Assembly (NCBI RefSeq): GCF_001594005.1
Contig: NZ_LTBA01000018.1
Coordinates: 1 to 54,884 of the forward strand
Direction: 5' to 3'
Source of the DNA: Clostridium tepidiprofundi DSM 19306
GTDB lineage: Bacteria > Bacillota > Clostridia > Clostridiales > Clostridiaceae
DNA: 54,884 nucleotides
Shown piece after piece: positions 17,494 through 26,158 of the stretch. Within the stretch, counting starts at the first letter, position 1, and each line of letters opens with the position of its first letter. The position numbers and the translations under genes were made by a program. Under the pieces are notes generated by a model, which was not told the DNA's origin, made no database searches, and worked only from the letters and a program-made list of their open reading frames with translations.

Positions 17494-18060
17494 ATGTTTT
17501 TAATAGTCGGGCTTGGAAATCCAGGAGATAAATACATAAATACTAGACATAATGTTGGTTTTGATGTTTTGGATATATTAGCTTATAAATATAATATTAA
17601 AATTGAAAAGGAAAAGTTTAAAGGGTTGTTTAATGAGATAAGGATAAAAGGTGAAAAAGTTATATTGCTGAAGCCTCTAACATATATGAATTTAAGTGGA
17701 GAAAGTGTAGTGCAATTTGTTAATTATTATAATATTCCACTTAAAAATGTAATAATAATTCATGATGATATTAGTATAGATATAGGTAAAATAAGGATAA
17801 GGCAAAAGGGGAGTTCAGGTGGCCAAAATGGAGTAAAGAATATTATTCAAAATTTATCGAGTGATAATTTTAACAGGATTAAGGTTGGAATTGGAAGTCC
17901 TGAAAATGATTTAGTATCATATGTTCTAGGAAAGTTTTCGGACGAAGAAAGAAAAATTATAGATAAGACAATAGAATTAGCAGCGAGTGCAGCTGAGAAT
18001 ATAATAACTAATGGTGTTGTAGAAGCTATGAATAAATTTAATGGATTGAGAGTTGAATAA
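17494..18060 (+). CDS. pth: Peptidyl-tRNA hydrolase
   Basis: The 188-aa enzyme frees tRNA from peptidyl-tRNA that drops off ribosomes. It shows LIVGLGNPGDKYINTRHNVGF (catalytic His in RHNVG), KPLTYMNLSGESV, HDDISIDIGKIRIR and GSSGGQNGVKNI, all hallmarks of bacterial Pth. It has a normal length and a strong ribosome site (AAGGAGGAAAAGTACAAAC). It precedes mfd as in Bacillus and Clostridium. Confidence 0.97.
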   Translation: MFLIVGLGNPGDKYINTRHNVGFDVLDILAYKYNIKIEKEKFKGLFNEIRIKGEKVILLKPLTYMNLSGESVVQFVNYYNIPLKNVIIIHDDISIDIGKIRIRQKGSSGGQNGVKNIIQNLSSDNFNRIKVGIGSPENDLVSYVLGKFSDEERKIIDKTIELAASAAENIITNGVVEAMNKFNGLRVE

Positions 18061-18098
18061 TTTTTTTATTGAAGGATATAATCTAGATAACGAGTTTT

Positions 18099-18124
18099 TA
18101 GCCTCATTTTGTGAGGCTATTTGG
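18099..18124 (+). terminator. Hairpin terminator after pth
   Basis: TAGCCTCA and TGAGGCTA form an 8-bp stem followed by a short T-run. Confidence 0.65.
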
Positions 18125-18196
18125 CGTGTGATTAATTTGTGGTGTGTATTTTGTTTTAGACAAATGCATACGTAGTTATGCTAAGGGGGGATAGCC

Positions 18197-21100
18197 ATGA
18201 GGTTATCAGGAGTTATTAAACCATTAAAAGAAAGTGAACAATTTAGAACTATTGTTAAGAATATTAAAGGAAAGAATTTCCCAATTAACATATATGGTAT
18301 ATCCGAATCAGCTAAAAGTTATTTAATATATGGATTGTATGATGATATTAACAATCATACACTTATTGTTACTCATAGTGATTTGGAAGCTAGAAATTTA
18401 TATGAGGATTTACAATTATATATGTCCAATGTATATTATTTTCCTGTCAGAGAAGTTACTTTTTACAATGTTGATGCTATATCAGGAGATGTTAGGTGGG
18501 AGAGAATTAATGTTTTAAAGGAAATGCTTAGAGAAGGTAATAAGATAATTATTACTTGTGTTGAGGCACTTGCTGCTAGGTATGTACCTGTTGAACTTTT
18601 CAAAAAATATATTTTTAAATTTTCAACAGGAGATATTATAGATATTAAGGAATTTAGCAAAAAACTAATTCAATGTGGATATGAAAGGGTTTCAGCAGTT
18701 GAAAATAAAGGTCAATTTTCCGTAAGAGGTGGTATATTAGATGTTTTTCCACCTACATCAAATATGCCATATAGAATAGAATTGTTTGATGATGAAATCG
18801 ATTCTATAAGAACTTTTAATACGAGTACACAGAGAAGTATTGATAAGGTTTTTAATATAGAAATATATCCTGCTAAAGAAATTATTTTACCAGTAGAGAA
18901 TTTGGATAAGGGATATCAATCTATTAAGAATGATTTAGAATGCTATTTAAGTAAAATAAATTCTAAAAAGAACAAAGATATTGCTGATAAAATAAAAAAT
19001 ATTGTAAATAGCAATATTGAATCTTTAAAAAACAGATGGTCTTTTGAAACTATAGATAGTTATTTGCCGTATTTTTATGAAAATTCATCTACTCTATTTG
19101 AATATATCAAGGGAGCATTTATTATTGTAGATGATATGCAGAGATGTGTTGGAAAACTTGAGAGCGTTTATTCCGAATTTAACGATAATTATGAAAATTA
19201 TCTTAGTAGAGGAAATATTTTACCTAAACAAGCAGAATTATTAATATCAAAAGAAAATGTAGTAGATATTTTAAAGTGTAATGCTTCGGTGTGTATTGGT
19301 GCATTTGAAAAGTCGTTTTATTTAAAGTCAGATGCAGTTGTTTATTTTACTCAAAAAACTCTTCATAATTATCACGGACAGTTAGATTTATTAATTGATG
19401 ATATAAAAGATAAAAAAGAAAAGGGATATAGTATAGTTATTTTATCAGGTACAAAGACAAGAGGCGAAAGATTAATAAATACACTATATGAAAGAGGAAT
19501 CGAGAGTACATATAGAGATATGATTTCTGAGATAAATCTAGGACAGGTTATAGTAACTTATGGTACTCAGTTAAAGGGATTTGAATATACTGAATTGAAA
19601 TTGTGTATAATTTCCGACAAAGGAGTTTTTGGAGAATCAAAGAGAAAAAGTAAACGACATTTTAATCAAAAAGGTATAGCTAAGATTAAAAGTTTTACTG
19701 ATTTAAAATTGGGCGACTATGTTGTTCATGTTAATCATGGTATAGGTGTATATAAAGGCATAAAACAGCTTGAAGTACAGGGACATAAAAAGGACTTCTT
19801 AAAGATATCATATTTTGGAAATGATATACTTTATGTACCAGTAGAGCAATTAGATATGGTACAGAAGTATATAGGAGCTGAAGGTAAGACACCTAAAATA
19901 AATAAATTGAGCAGTGTGGAGTGGGCAAAGACTAAGAGAAAAGTTAAAAAGTCAATTCAGGATATTGCAGAAGATTTGATGAAACTTTATGCAGAAAGAT
20001 CAGTTGTTAAAGGGTATAAGTTTAGTAAAGATACTATTTGGCAAAAACAATTCGAAGAAGAGTTCCCTTTTGAGGAGACACCTGATCAGATTACTGCAAT
20101 AGAAGAAATAAAAGCTGATATGGAATCTGATAAGCCTATGGATAGGCTTATTTGTGGTGATGTTGGCTATGGTAAAACTGAAGTAGCAATAAGAGCGGCC
20201 TTTAAAGCTGTTATGGATGGAAAGCAGGTTGCATTTTTGGTTCCTACGACTATTTTGGCAAAACAGCATTATAATAATTTAATTAAGAGATTTTCAAGCT
20301 TTCCAATAAATATAGACATGATTAGCAGGTTTAAAACACCTGCAGAGCAGAAGAAGATATTAAAAGCTCTAAAGGAAGGTAATGTAGATATAATAATTGG
20401 AACACATAAATTGCTTAACAAGGATATAAAATTTAAAGATTTGGGGTTACTGATTATTGATGAGGAACAAAGATTTGGAGTTACGCATAAGGAAAAAATT
20501 AAGAATATGAAAAAAAATATTGATGTAATCGCTTTATCTGCTACTCCTATACCTAGAACGCTACATATGTCTTTAACAGGAATTAGGAATATTAGTGTAA
20601 TAGAAACTCCACCTGAGGAAAGATATCCTATACAAACATATGTTGTCGAATTTAATGAGCAGCTAATAAGGGATGCTATTATAAGAGAAATTAATAGAAA
20701 TGGACAGATTTATTTTGTGTACAACAGGGTTGAAACTATAAAAGATATGGCAGCGTATATTAGCAATTTGGTGCCAGAGGCGAGAGTTGCTATTGCACAT
20801 GGTCAAATGACTAAAAGAGAACTTGAAGATGTTATGCTTGATTTTATGGAAGGAAAATATGATTTGCTAATTTCTACAACTATAATTGAAACAGGAATTG
20901 ATATACCAAATGTAAATACTATGATTATATATGATGCAGATAAAATGGGACTTTCTCAGTTATATCAATTAAGAGGTAGAGTAGGAAGATCAAATAAAAT
21001 AGCATATGCGTACTTCACATATAGGAAGGATAAAATTTTAACAGAGATAGCAGAAAAAAGACTTAAAGCAATAAAGGAATTTACAGAACTTGGTGCTGGT

Positions 21101-21706
21101 TTTAAAATAGCTATGAGGGATTTAGAAATTCGAGGTGCTGGTAATATGATGGGTTCAGCACAGCATGGACATATGTCAACGGTTGGATATGATTTATACT
21201 GTCGTATGTTAGAGGAAACCATAAAAACTTTAAAGGGTGAAATTGTAAATGAACCTGTTGAGACAACTATTGAGTTGAAAGTTGATGCATATATTCCTGA
21301 TAACTATTTGAAAGATGAAACTCAGAAAATAGAAATATATAAAAAGATAGCTGCAATAAATTCTTATGAGGAAATGATGGATATTCAAGAAGAAATAGAA
21401 GATAGATTTTCTGATATTCCATATCCAGTTAATAATTTGATTTATATTGCATATATAAAAAGTATTGCTCGTGATTTAGGAGTGTTAGAAATAAAAGAAA
21501 TTAACAATGAAATTTTAATTAAATATGATAGTAAAGAGAGAATAACTAAAAAGATAATTGATTTTATTCTTGATAAATATAATAGAAAAATAGTATTTAA
21601 ATTTGATGATAATCCTGTTTTAGTATATAAATTTAAATTAAGCGAGAAAGAAAATTTAATACAAGATTTGAAAAAATTATTTGAATCGCTAAAGAACTTA
21701 GGGTAA
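18197..21706 (+). CDS. mfd: Transcription-repair coupling factor
   Basis: The 1,169-aa protein has the full Mfd layout. The N-terminal UvrB-like module is near 1-370. An RNA-polymerase-interacting domain is near LGDYVVHVNHGIGVYKGI. The RecG-type helicase has Walker A GDVGYGKTEVA, the DEEQ box IIDEEQRFGV, SATPIPRTL, and QLRGRVGRS. The C-terminal TRCF domain is also present. Mfd removes stalled RNA polymerase and recruits UvrA to the lesion. The start is ATG behind AAGGGGGGATAGCC. Length is normal. Confidence 0.98.
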   Translation: MRLSGVIKPLKESEQFRTIVKNIKGKNFPINIYGISESAKSYLIYGLYDDINNHTLIVTHSDLEARNLYEDLQLYMSNVYYFPVREVTFYNVDAISGDVRWERINVLKEMLREGNKIIITCVEALAARYVPVELFKKYIFKFSTGDIIDIKEFSKKLIQCGYERVSAVENKGQFSVRGGILDVFPPTSNMPYRIELFDDEIDSIRTFNTSTQRSIDKVFNIEIYPAKEIILPVENLDKGYQSIKNDLECYLSKINSKKNKDIADKIKNIVNSNIESLKNRWSFETIDSYLPYFYENSSTLFEYIKGAFIIVDDMQRCVGKLESVYSEFNDNYENYLSRGNILPKQAELLISKENVVDILKCNASVCIGAFEKSFYLKSDAVVYFTQKTLHNYHGQLDLLIDDIKDKKEKGYSIVILSGTKTRGERLINTLYERGIESTYRDMISEINLGQVIVTYGTQLKGFEYTELKLCIISDKGVFGESKRKSKRHFNQKGIAKIKSFTDLKLGDYVVHVNHGIGVYKGIKQLEVQGHKKDFLKISYFGNDILYVPVEQLDMVQKYIGAEGKTPKINKLSSVEWAKTKRKVKKSIQDIAEDLMKLYAERSVVKGYKFSKDTIWQKQFEEEFPFEETPDQITAIEEIKADMESDKPMDRLICGDVGYGKTEVAIRAAFKAVMDGKQVAFLVPTTILAKQHYNNLIKRFSSFPINIDMISRFKTPAEQKKILKALKEGNVDIIIGTHKLLNKDIKFKDLGLLIIDEEQRFGVTHKEKIKNMKKNIDVIALSATPIPRTLHMSLTGIRNISVIETPPEERYPIQTYVVEFNEQLIRDAIIREINRNGQIYFVYNRVETIKDMAAYISNLVPEARVAIAHGQMTKRELEDVMLDFMEGKYDLLISTTIIETGIDIPNVNTMIIYDADKMGLSQLYQLRGRVGRSNKIAYAYFTYRKDKILTEIAEKRLKAIKEFTELGAGFKIAMRDLEIRGAGNMMGSAQHGHMSTVGYDLYCRMLEETIKTLKGEIVNEPVETTIELKVDAYIPDNYLKDETQKIEIYKKIAAINSYEEMMDIQEEIEDRFSDIPYPVNNLIYIAYIKSIARDLGVLEIKEINNEILIKYDSKERITKKIIDFILDKYNRKIVFKFDDNPVLVYKFKLSEKENLIQDLKKLFESLKNLG

Positions 21707-21840
21707 GGTGTTTAAAAGAAAATATTTTATATTTTTATTATGTATTTACTTATACCTGTATTTATGTTATAATTTACATATATACTATAAATATACATTT
21801 TATTAACAAGTTTTTACATGGAATTAAAATAAAAATATAG

Positions 21841-22005
21841 ATACCAATAGATTATTTTCTATCAGATGGTTCATATTGTGAATTTTCGTCAATACTTCAT
21901 TGTCACTTTGTTGATGACAAAATTCCCTTTGAGTATGGTTCTTCTAAATGGATACTTAAAGGATTTCCAGGTGGCAAGGGAACTATAACAATTGAGGAGC
22001 TATAA
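21841..22005 (+). pseudogene. Headless coding fragment, 54 codons, unknown family
   Basis: A frame without a start codon reads ...DYFLSDGSYCEFSS...FEYGSSKWILKGFP...GTITIEEL and stops at 22005, 5 nt before the next small gene. The codons and composition look protein-like, but an in-frame stop lies just upstream and no ATG, GTG or TTG lies at its head. It looks like the remains of a gene whose 5' part is gone. I do not recognise the family. Confidence 0.45.
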
Positions 22006-22010
22006 ATAAA

Positions 22011-22130
22011 ATGAACAAAAATAAAGGATGTTTAATAGACATTATACTTTATATACTTATTATTATGGCGATTTATGCAGTTATTATAGCAATTTTTGGT
22101 AAGGTGGAACATGAATTTCATTTAGGCTAA
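22011..22130 (+). CDS. 39-aa single-span membrane protein
   Basis: The protein begins MNKNKGCLIDIILYILIIMA, runs on through a hydrophobic stretch (about 8-30) and ends in a polar tail. GAGGAG lies 11 nt upstream, inside the end of the preceding gene fragment. A strong terminator follows, so this is a transcribed unit between mfd and the foldase gene. Function unknown. Confidence 0.5.
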   Translation: MNKNKGCLIDIILYILIIMAIYAVIIAIFGKVEHEFHLG

Positions 22131-22133
22131 TGT

Positions 22134-22175
22134 AAAAAACATGTCAAAGATATTAATTCTATGACATGTTTTTTT
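22134..22175 (+). terminator. Terminator after the 39-aa membrane protein
   Basis: AAAAAACATGTCA and TGACATGTTTTTTT form a stem ending in seven T. Confidence 0.9.
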
Positions 22176-22187
22176 ATCAATTTTACT

Positions 22188-22232
22188 AGATTCCTACTTT
22201 TGTAAGTATGAGATTGAAACTTTTTGCTTTAG
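22188..22232. repeat. Dispersed hairpin repeat, copy 2
   Basis: Reads GATTCCTACTTTTGTAAG, then TATGAGATTGAAAC, then TTTTTGCTTTAG. It is a diverged member of the family at 13,933 and 30,514, and again lies directly after a terminator. Confidence 0.5.
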
Positions 22233-22366
22233 TAAAATAGGCTCATATTTTTTCTGTCAAGGAAGTAAGTGGAGGGAGTTTTAAAATTGGTTTTACGCTT
22301 ATAACGAATTTTGTGATATAATATTGTATTGGAAATCTAAAATATACAGAAAAGTGGGGGTAAAAG

Positions 22367-23419
22367 ATGAAGAACATAAAGAAATTAGTCAGTTTAGCAT
22401 TAGCTGGTATGGTTATTGCGTCATTTACTGGATGTAATATGATTACTAAGACTAAAGAAGGTATTAGAAATAGCGTAGTTGCTAAAGTTAATGGCCATAA
22501 GATTACAAGAGGTCAAGTTGATGATAGGCTGGAAGGTGTATTATCAAGTTTGGAAAAAAAGTACGGAGATGATTATGAGAAGCTTCCTGAAGTTAAAAAG
22601 TATTTAAAAAGTCAAAGAATGCAAACATTAGATGAAATGATTGCTAATGTAATAATTGAGGATAAAGGTACTGAGCTCAAAATTGTTCCTTCTGAGGAAA
22701 AGATAAAAGAAGACATGAAAAAAGAAAGAGAAAGAATAAAAGAAGAAGCAAATAAACAAGTTGATAGTTTAAAGAAATTGTACAAAGACGAAGAGGATTT
22801 TAAGAAATATTTAAAACTTAGGAATGTAACTGAAAAAGAATTAAGGGAACCAAAGGGAATTACAGACGATTTGGTAAGAGCAAATGTTATAAACAAAATA
22901 GTTTATGATAATATTACAAAAAATGTAACGGTTACGGATAAAGATGTAAAAGATTATTATGAGGCTAATAAAGAGAGTTTTCAAGAGGGAGAGAATAAAG
23001 CTCATATAGCACATATTTTAGTGAAGACTAAAGAAGAAGCAGATAAAATTAAGAAAGAGTTGGATGAAGGAAAGGATTTTGCAAACATAGCAAAGGAAAA
23101 ATCTTTAGATGTGGCTACCAAGGATAAAGGTGGAGATTTAGGATGGATTAATTACAAAGATATGAAACAGGGTATGGTATTTATGCTTGCTGCTAAAACA
23201 ATGAATAAGGGTGAAGTATCTCAGCCTATTCAAGAAAAAGATGGTTGGCACATATTGAAGGTTATAGATAAGAAAATATACACACCTAAGCCATTTAATG
23301 ATGTAAAAGATAACATTAAGAAAGTATTGATAAGCCAAAAGAAAAATAAATTGTGGCAGGATAGCTTTTCTAAATGGAAAAAAGAAGCTAAAGTTAAAAA
23401 GTATGAAAGTAACCTATAA
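22367..23419 (+). CDS. prsA: Peptidyl-prolyl isomerase lipoprotein, PrsA type
   Basis: The 350-aa exported foldase has a lipoprotein signal with lipobox SFTGC (lipidated Cys23), so it should be anchored to the outer face of the membrane. A SurA/PrsA-like N-terminal region (about 35-190) is rich in charged helices. The parvulin domain (about 200-310) carries KAHIAHILVKTKEEAD, GGDLGWINYKDM and KDGWHILKVI. Such proteins help exported proteins fold. The ATG follows GTGGGGGTAAAAG. It lies between mfd and spoVT as in many clostridia. Confidence 0.93.
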   Translation: MKNIKKLVSLALAGMVIASFTGCNMITKTKEGIRNSVVAKVNGHKITRGQVDDRLEGVLSSLEKKYGDDYEKLPEVKKYLKSQRMQTLDEMIANVIIEDKGTELKIVPSEEKIKEDMKKERERIKEEANKQVDSLKKLYKDEEDFKKYLKLRNVTEKELREPKGITDDLVRANVINKIVYDNITKNVTVTDKDVKDYYEANKESFQEGENKAHIAHILVKTKEEADKIKKELDEGKDFANIAKEKSLDVATKDKGGDLGWINYKDMKQGMVFMLAAKTMNKGEVSQPIQEKDGWHILKVIDKKIYTPKPFNDVKDNIKKVLISQKKNKLWQDSFSKWKKEAKVKKYESNL

Positions 23420-23572
23420 ATTATGTTCTATAAAATTGTTTTGATGAAGTAAAACATAGGTATTTTAGATGAGGAGTTATTACATTTGAAAAAAAAGCTT
23501 CATTTTAAAATGATTAAAACATTAATTATTAAAAGACGAGGGTAAAGTAATATATATTACTATGAATAACAT

Positions 23573-23607
23573 GCAGTCCTTACGGAAATGTAGGGGCTGT
23601 TTTTTTA
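23573..23607 (+). terminator. Terminator before spoVT
   Basis: CAGTCCTTAC and GTAGGGGCTG pair with G-T wobbles and are followed by seven T. The 23420-23775 gap otherwise holds only weak short frames, including a 19-codon TTG frame at 23486-23545 that is not convincing. Confidence 0.8.
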
Positions 23608-23775
23608 TACTTGCAAAGTCCTTAAAATCGTATAATAACTTAAACAAGAATACGATTTTATAACTTGATAATTATATATACAAATTGATATATACATTTG
23701 TGTATAAAATTTCATAATTAGAAAGATAATAATAATACAAGTATAATTAGATAAGTTAAAGGAGGAAAAGAACTA

Positions 23776-24327
23776 ATGAAGGCAACAGGAATAGTTAGGC
23801 GTATAGATGATTTAGGTAGAGTTGTTATTCCAAAGGAGATAAGAAAAACCTTGAGGATTAGAGAAGGAGATCCTTTAGAAATATTTACTGACAGAGAGGG
23901 AGGAGTAATATTAAAGAAATATTCACCTATAGAAGAGTTAAGCGAGTTTTCAGAAGAATATGCAGATTCATTACAGCAGACTATTGGTCACATGATTTTA
24001 ATATCTGATAAAGATAATATTATTTCTGTAAGTGGTGCTTCTAAGAAAGAATATATGGATCAGAAGATAAGTTTTCAATTAGAAAAAATCATGGAAGAAA
24101 GAAAATCAGTTATTTTAGGTGAAGGTAATGAAGATGTTATATCTTTATATGATGATGAAGAAGTTCAAGATAAATATTCTGCACAAGTCATTACGCCAAT
24201 AATAGCTGAAGGTGATGCAATAGGTTCTGTAATTATTGCTTCAACTGAAAGCGGAGTTAACTTTGGGGATTTAGAATTAAAGTTAGCTGAAACCGCAGCC
24301 GCTTTTTTAGGTAAACAGATGGAATAA
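23776..24327 (+). CDS. spoVT: Stage V sporulation transcription factor
   Basis: The 183-aa protein begins with an AbrB-type swapped-hairpin DNA-binding domain (MKATGIVRRIDDLGRVVIPK, residues 1-50). It ends with a GAF-like domain (about 60-180), the SpoVT layout. SpoVT tunes sigma-G-dependent gene expression in the forespore. The ribosome site is AAAGGAGGAAAAGAACTA. Its position upstream of the yabM- and yabN-like genes matches Bacillus. A terminator follows. Confidence 0.96.
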   Translation: MKATGIVRRIDDLGRVVIPKEIRKTLRIREGDPLEIFTDREGGVILKKYSPIEELSEFSEEYADSLQQTIGHMILISDKDNIISVSGASKKEYMDQKISFQLEKIMEERKSVILGEGNEDVISLYDDEEVQDKYSAQVITPIIAEGDAIGSVIIASTESGVNFGDLELKLAETAAAFLGKQME

Positions 24328-24335
24328 TAATTAAT

Positions 24336-24371
24336 AAAAAACTACCAACGTTTTGTAAGTTGGTAGTTTTT
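24336..24371 (+). terminator. Terminator after spoVT
   Basis: AAAAACTACCAAC and GTTGGTAGTTTTT form a long stem ending in a T-run. Confidence 0.9.
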
Positions 24372-24386
24372 AACTCAACTAAAAGA

Positions 24387-24420
24387 AACTTGTCATATCC
24401 TATAAGTGGGAGATGAATGC
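24387..24420. repeat. Dispersed hairpin repeat, copy 3 (partial)
   Basis: Contains ACTTGTCATATCCTATAAG followed by TGGGAGATGAA, a degraded member of the family at 13,933, 22,188 and 30,514. It again lies just downstream of a terminator. Confidence 0.4.
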
Positions 24421-24568
24421 GTAAAAACAAATTGCTTAGAATATAAAGCTGATAAACTGAAAATTACTTCGTGGTATCTAAATTTAAAATTTCGCTTTGA
24501 GTAATATCCCAAAAATCGCAATAATAACTATTAAATAAGCACTATATGCAAATGGGGGTATTATTATT

Positions 24569-26113
24569 ATGAAGAAGCAGAGTTTAATAAAGGGGACATT
24601 AATATTAGGTGTAGCAAGTATTTTTGCGAGATTTTTAGGACTGTTTTTTAGAATTCCTTTACAAGGGCTTATTGGTGATGAAGGTATGGGATATTATCAA
24701 ATGTCATATCCACTTTATATGATGTTTGTTGCAGTAGCATCAGGTATACCTATTGCTGTATCTAAAATAATTTCAGAAATGAATGCAAAAAAAGATACTG
24801 GAGGAATAATATATGTTTTAAGATTGACTTTAATAATTATGATTCCTATAGGTGGAATATTTTCCATGCTGCTTTTATTATTTTCTAAAGAAATCATATT
24901 TGGATTAAAGTGGAATATTAAATCCTATTATGCTTTTACAGCTGTAGCAATAGCACCTATTTTTGTTGTTATTTTGGGGACGTTTAGAGGTTTTTTTCAA
25001 GGGCTTCAAGATATGAGACCTACTGCTGTATCTCAAATTATAGAGCAGATTGGACGCGTAAGTTTTGGCGTTGGACTAGCAGTGATGTTATTTCCAAAAG
25101 GCATAGAATATGCAGCAGGTGGTGCAGCATTGGGAACGGTAATTGGAGCGATATTTGGTACACTGTATCTTATTATCAAATATGCAAGAATAAGACGAGA
25201 GATTGTATTTGGTAAATATAAAAATAAGGGAAACGTAATGAAAAAAATAATACGAGTAGCTGTGCCTATTTCATTTGGAGCAGCAGTAGGAACAGTTATG
25301 GGATTGATGGATTCAATATTGGTGCCTCAAGGGCTTTTAAGGGCAGGATTTAATAGTAGAAATGCAGCTATAGTTTATGGTCAACTTACTGGAAAGGCAG
25401 CTACGTTAGCTAATGTTCCCATGGCTCTATCAATAGCACTATGTTCATCAATTGTGCCTATAATTTCTGAAGCGTTTGTTATGAATAGAAGATTAGAATT
25501 AAGCAAAAAAGTTGAAATAGCTATAAAATTATCCTGTGTTATTTCAATACCTTCAGCATTAGGATTATTTTTCATGGCACATCCAATTATGAATTTAGTC
25601 TTTCAAGGTGATGTGGGAGGTTTTAAAATATTAAAAGTTTTATCAATAGCTATACCTTTTATTGTATTATGTCAATCTAGCACAGCATTGTTACAAGCTA
25701 TGAATAGATTTTTTGAGCCTGTATTAAATTTGCTTATTGGTTGCATAATAAAGGTTATATTAACATATATATTGGTACCTATTCCTAAAATCAATATTTA
25801 TGGTGCGGTTATAGGGACAATTGTTGGGTATGTAATTGTATGCATCTTGAATATGAATTTGTTAAGAAAAGATTTGAAAATGCCTATTAATTATTATAAA
25901 GTTACTGTTAAACCTGGATATGCTGCAGCTATAATGATATTTTCAGTTGTATTTACATATAACTATGTCTATAATAATACAGTGAATAATACAATTTCTA
26001 CTATGATATCTATTGTTGTGGGTATAACAGTTTATGCATTTTTTATTGTTATTTTTGGTGTTTTCAAGTATAGTGATATCATGAGAAAAGTTTCAGGGAA
26101 ATTTAAACATTGA
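24569..26113 (+). CDS. MurJ/SpoVB-like polysaccharide flippase (YabM type)
   Basis: The 514-aa membrane protein has about 14 hydrophobic segments and belongs to the MOP (MATE/MviN) superfamily. Characteristic parts are GTLILGVASIFARFLGLFFR at the N-terminus, GDEGMGYYQMSYPLY and TFRGFFQGLQDMRPTA. Relatives flip lipid-linked peptidoglycan or polysaccharide precursors, and SpoVB is needed for the spore cortex. Its position between spoVT and yabN/mazG points to the YabM orthologue, so the exact substrate is open. The start ATG follows GGGGGTATTATT. Confidence 0.87.
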   Translation: MKKQSLIKGTLILGVASIFARFLGLFFRIPLQGLIGDEGMGYYQMSYPLYMMFVAVASGIPIAVSKIISEMNAKKDTGGIIYVLRLTLIIMIPIGGIFSMLLLLFSKEIIFGLKWNIKSYYAFTAVAIAPIFVVILGTFRGFFQGLQDMRPTAVSQIIEQIGRVSFGVGLAVMLFPKGIEYAAGGAALGTVIGAIFGTLYLIIKYARIRREIVFGKYKNKGNVMKKIIRVAVPISFGAAVGTVMGLMDSILVPQGLLRAGFNSRNAAIVYGQLTGKAATLANVPMALSIALCSSIVPIISEAFVMNRRLELSKKVEIAIKLSCVISIPSALGLFFMAHPIMNLVFQGDVGGFKILKVLSIAIPFIVLCQSSTALLQAMNRFFEPVLNLLIGCIIKVILTYILVPIPKINIYGAVIGTIVGYVIVCILNMNLLRKDLKMPINYYKVTVKPGYAAAIMIFSVVFTYNYVYNNTVNNTISTMISIVVGITVYAFFIVIFGVFKYSDIMRKVSGKFKH

Positions 26114-26126
26114 AATTGATGAATAG

Positions 26127-26158
26127 AAGGGAGTTGAACCGTATAACGGAAGCTGATG
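26127..26158 (+). promoter_or_regulatory. Ribosome site, stem-loop, start-codon module of mazG
   Basis: AAGGGAG and TTGAA are followed by CCGT-ATA-ACGG (26139-26149), a 4-bp stem with triloop, then 6 nt (AAGCTG) and ATG. Read linearly, the gap between ribosome site and ATG is 22 nt, too long; with the stem folded it is about 11 nt. The same layout occurs at HU, the thioesterase and greA. Confidence 0.6.

Noticed and set aside
23486-23545. 19-codon TTG frame behind GAGGAG after prsA
   Set aside because: It is very short, lysine-rich from an A-rich stretch, and has no supporting context beyond the ribosome-like site.
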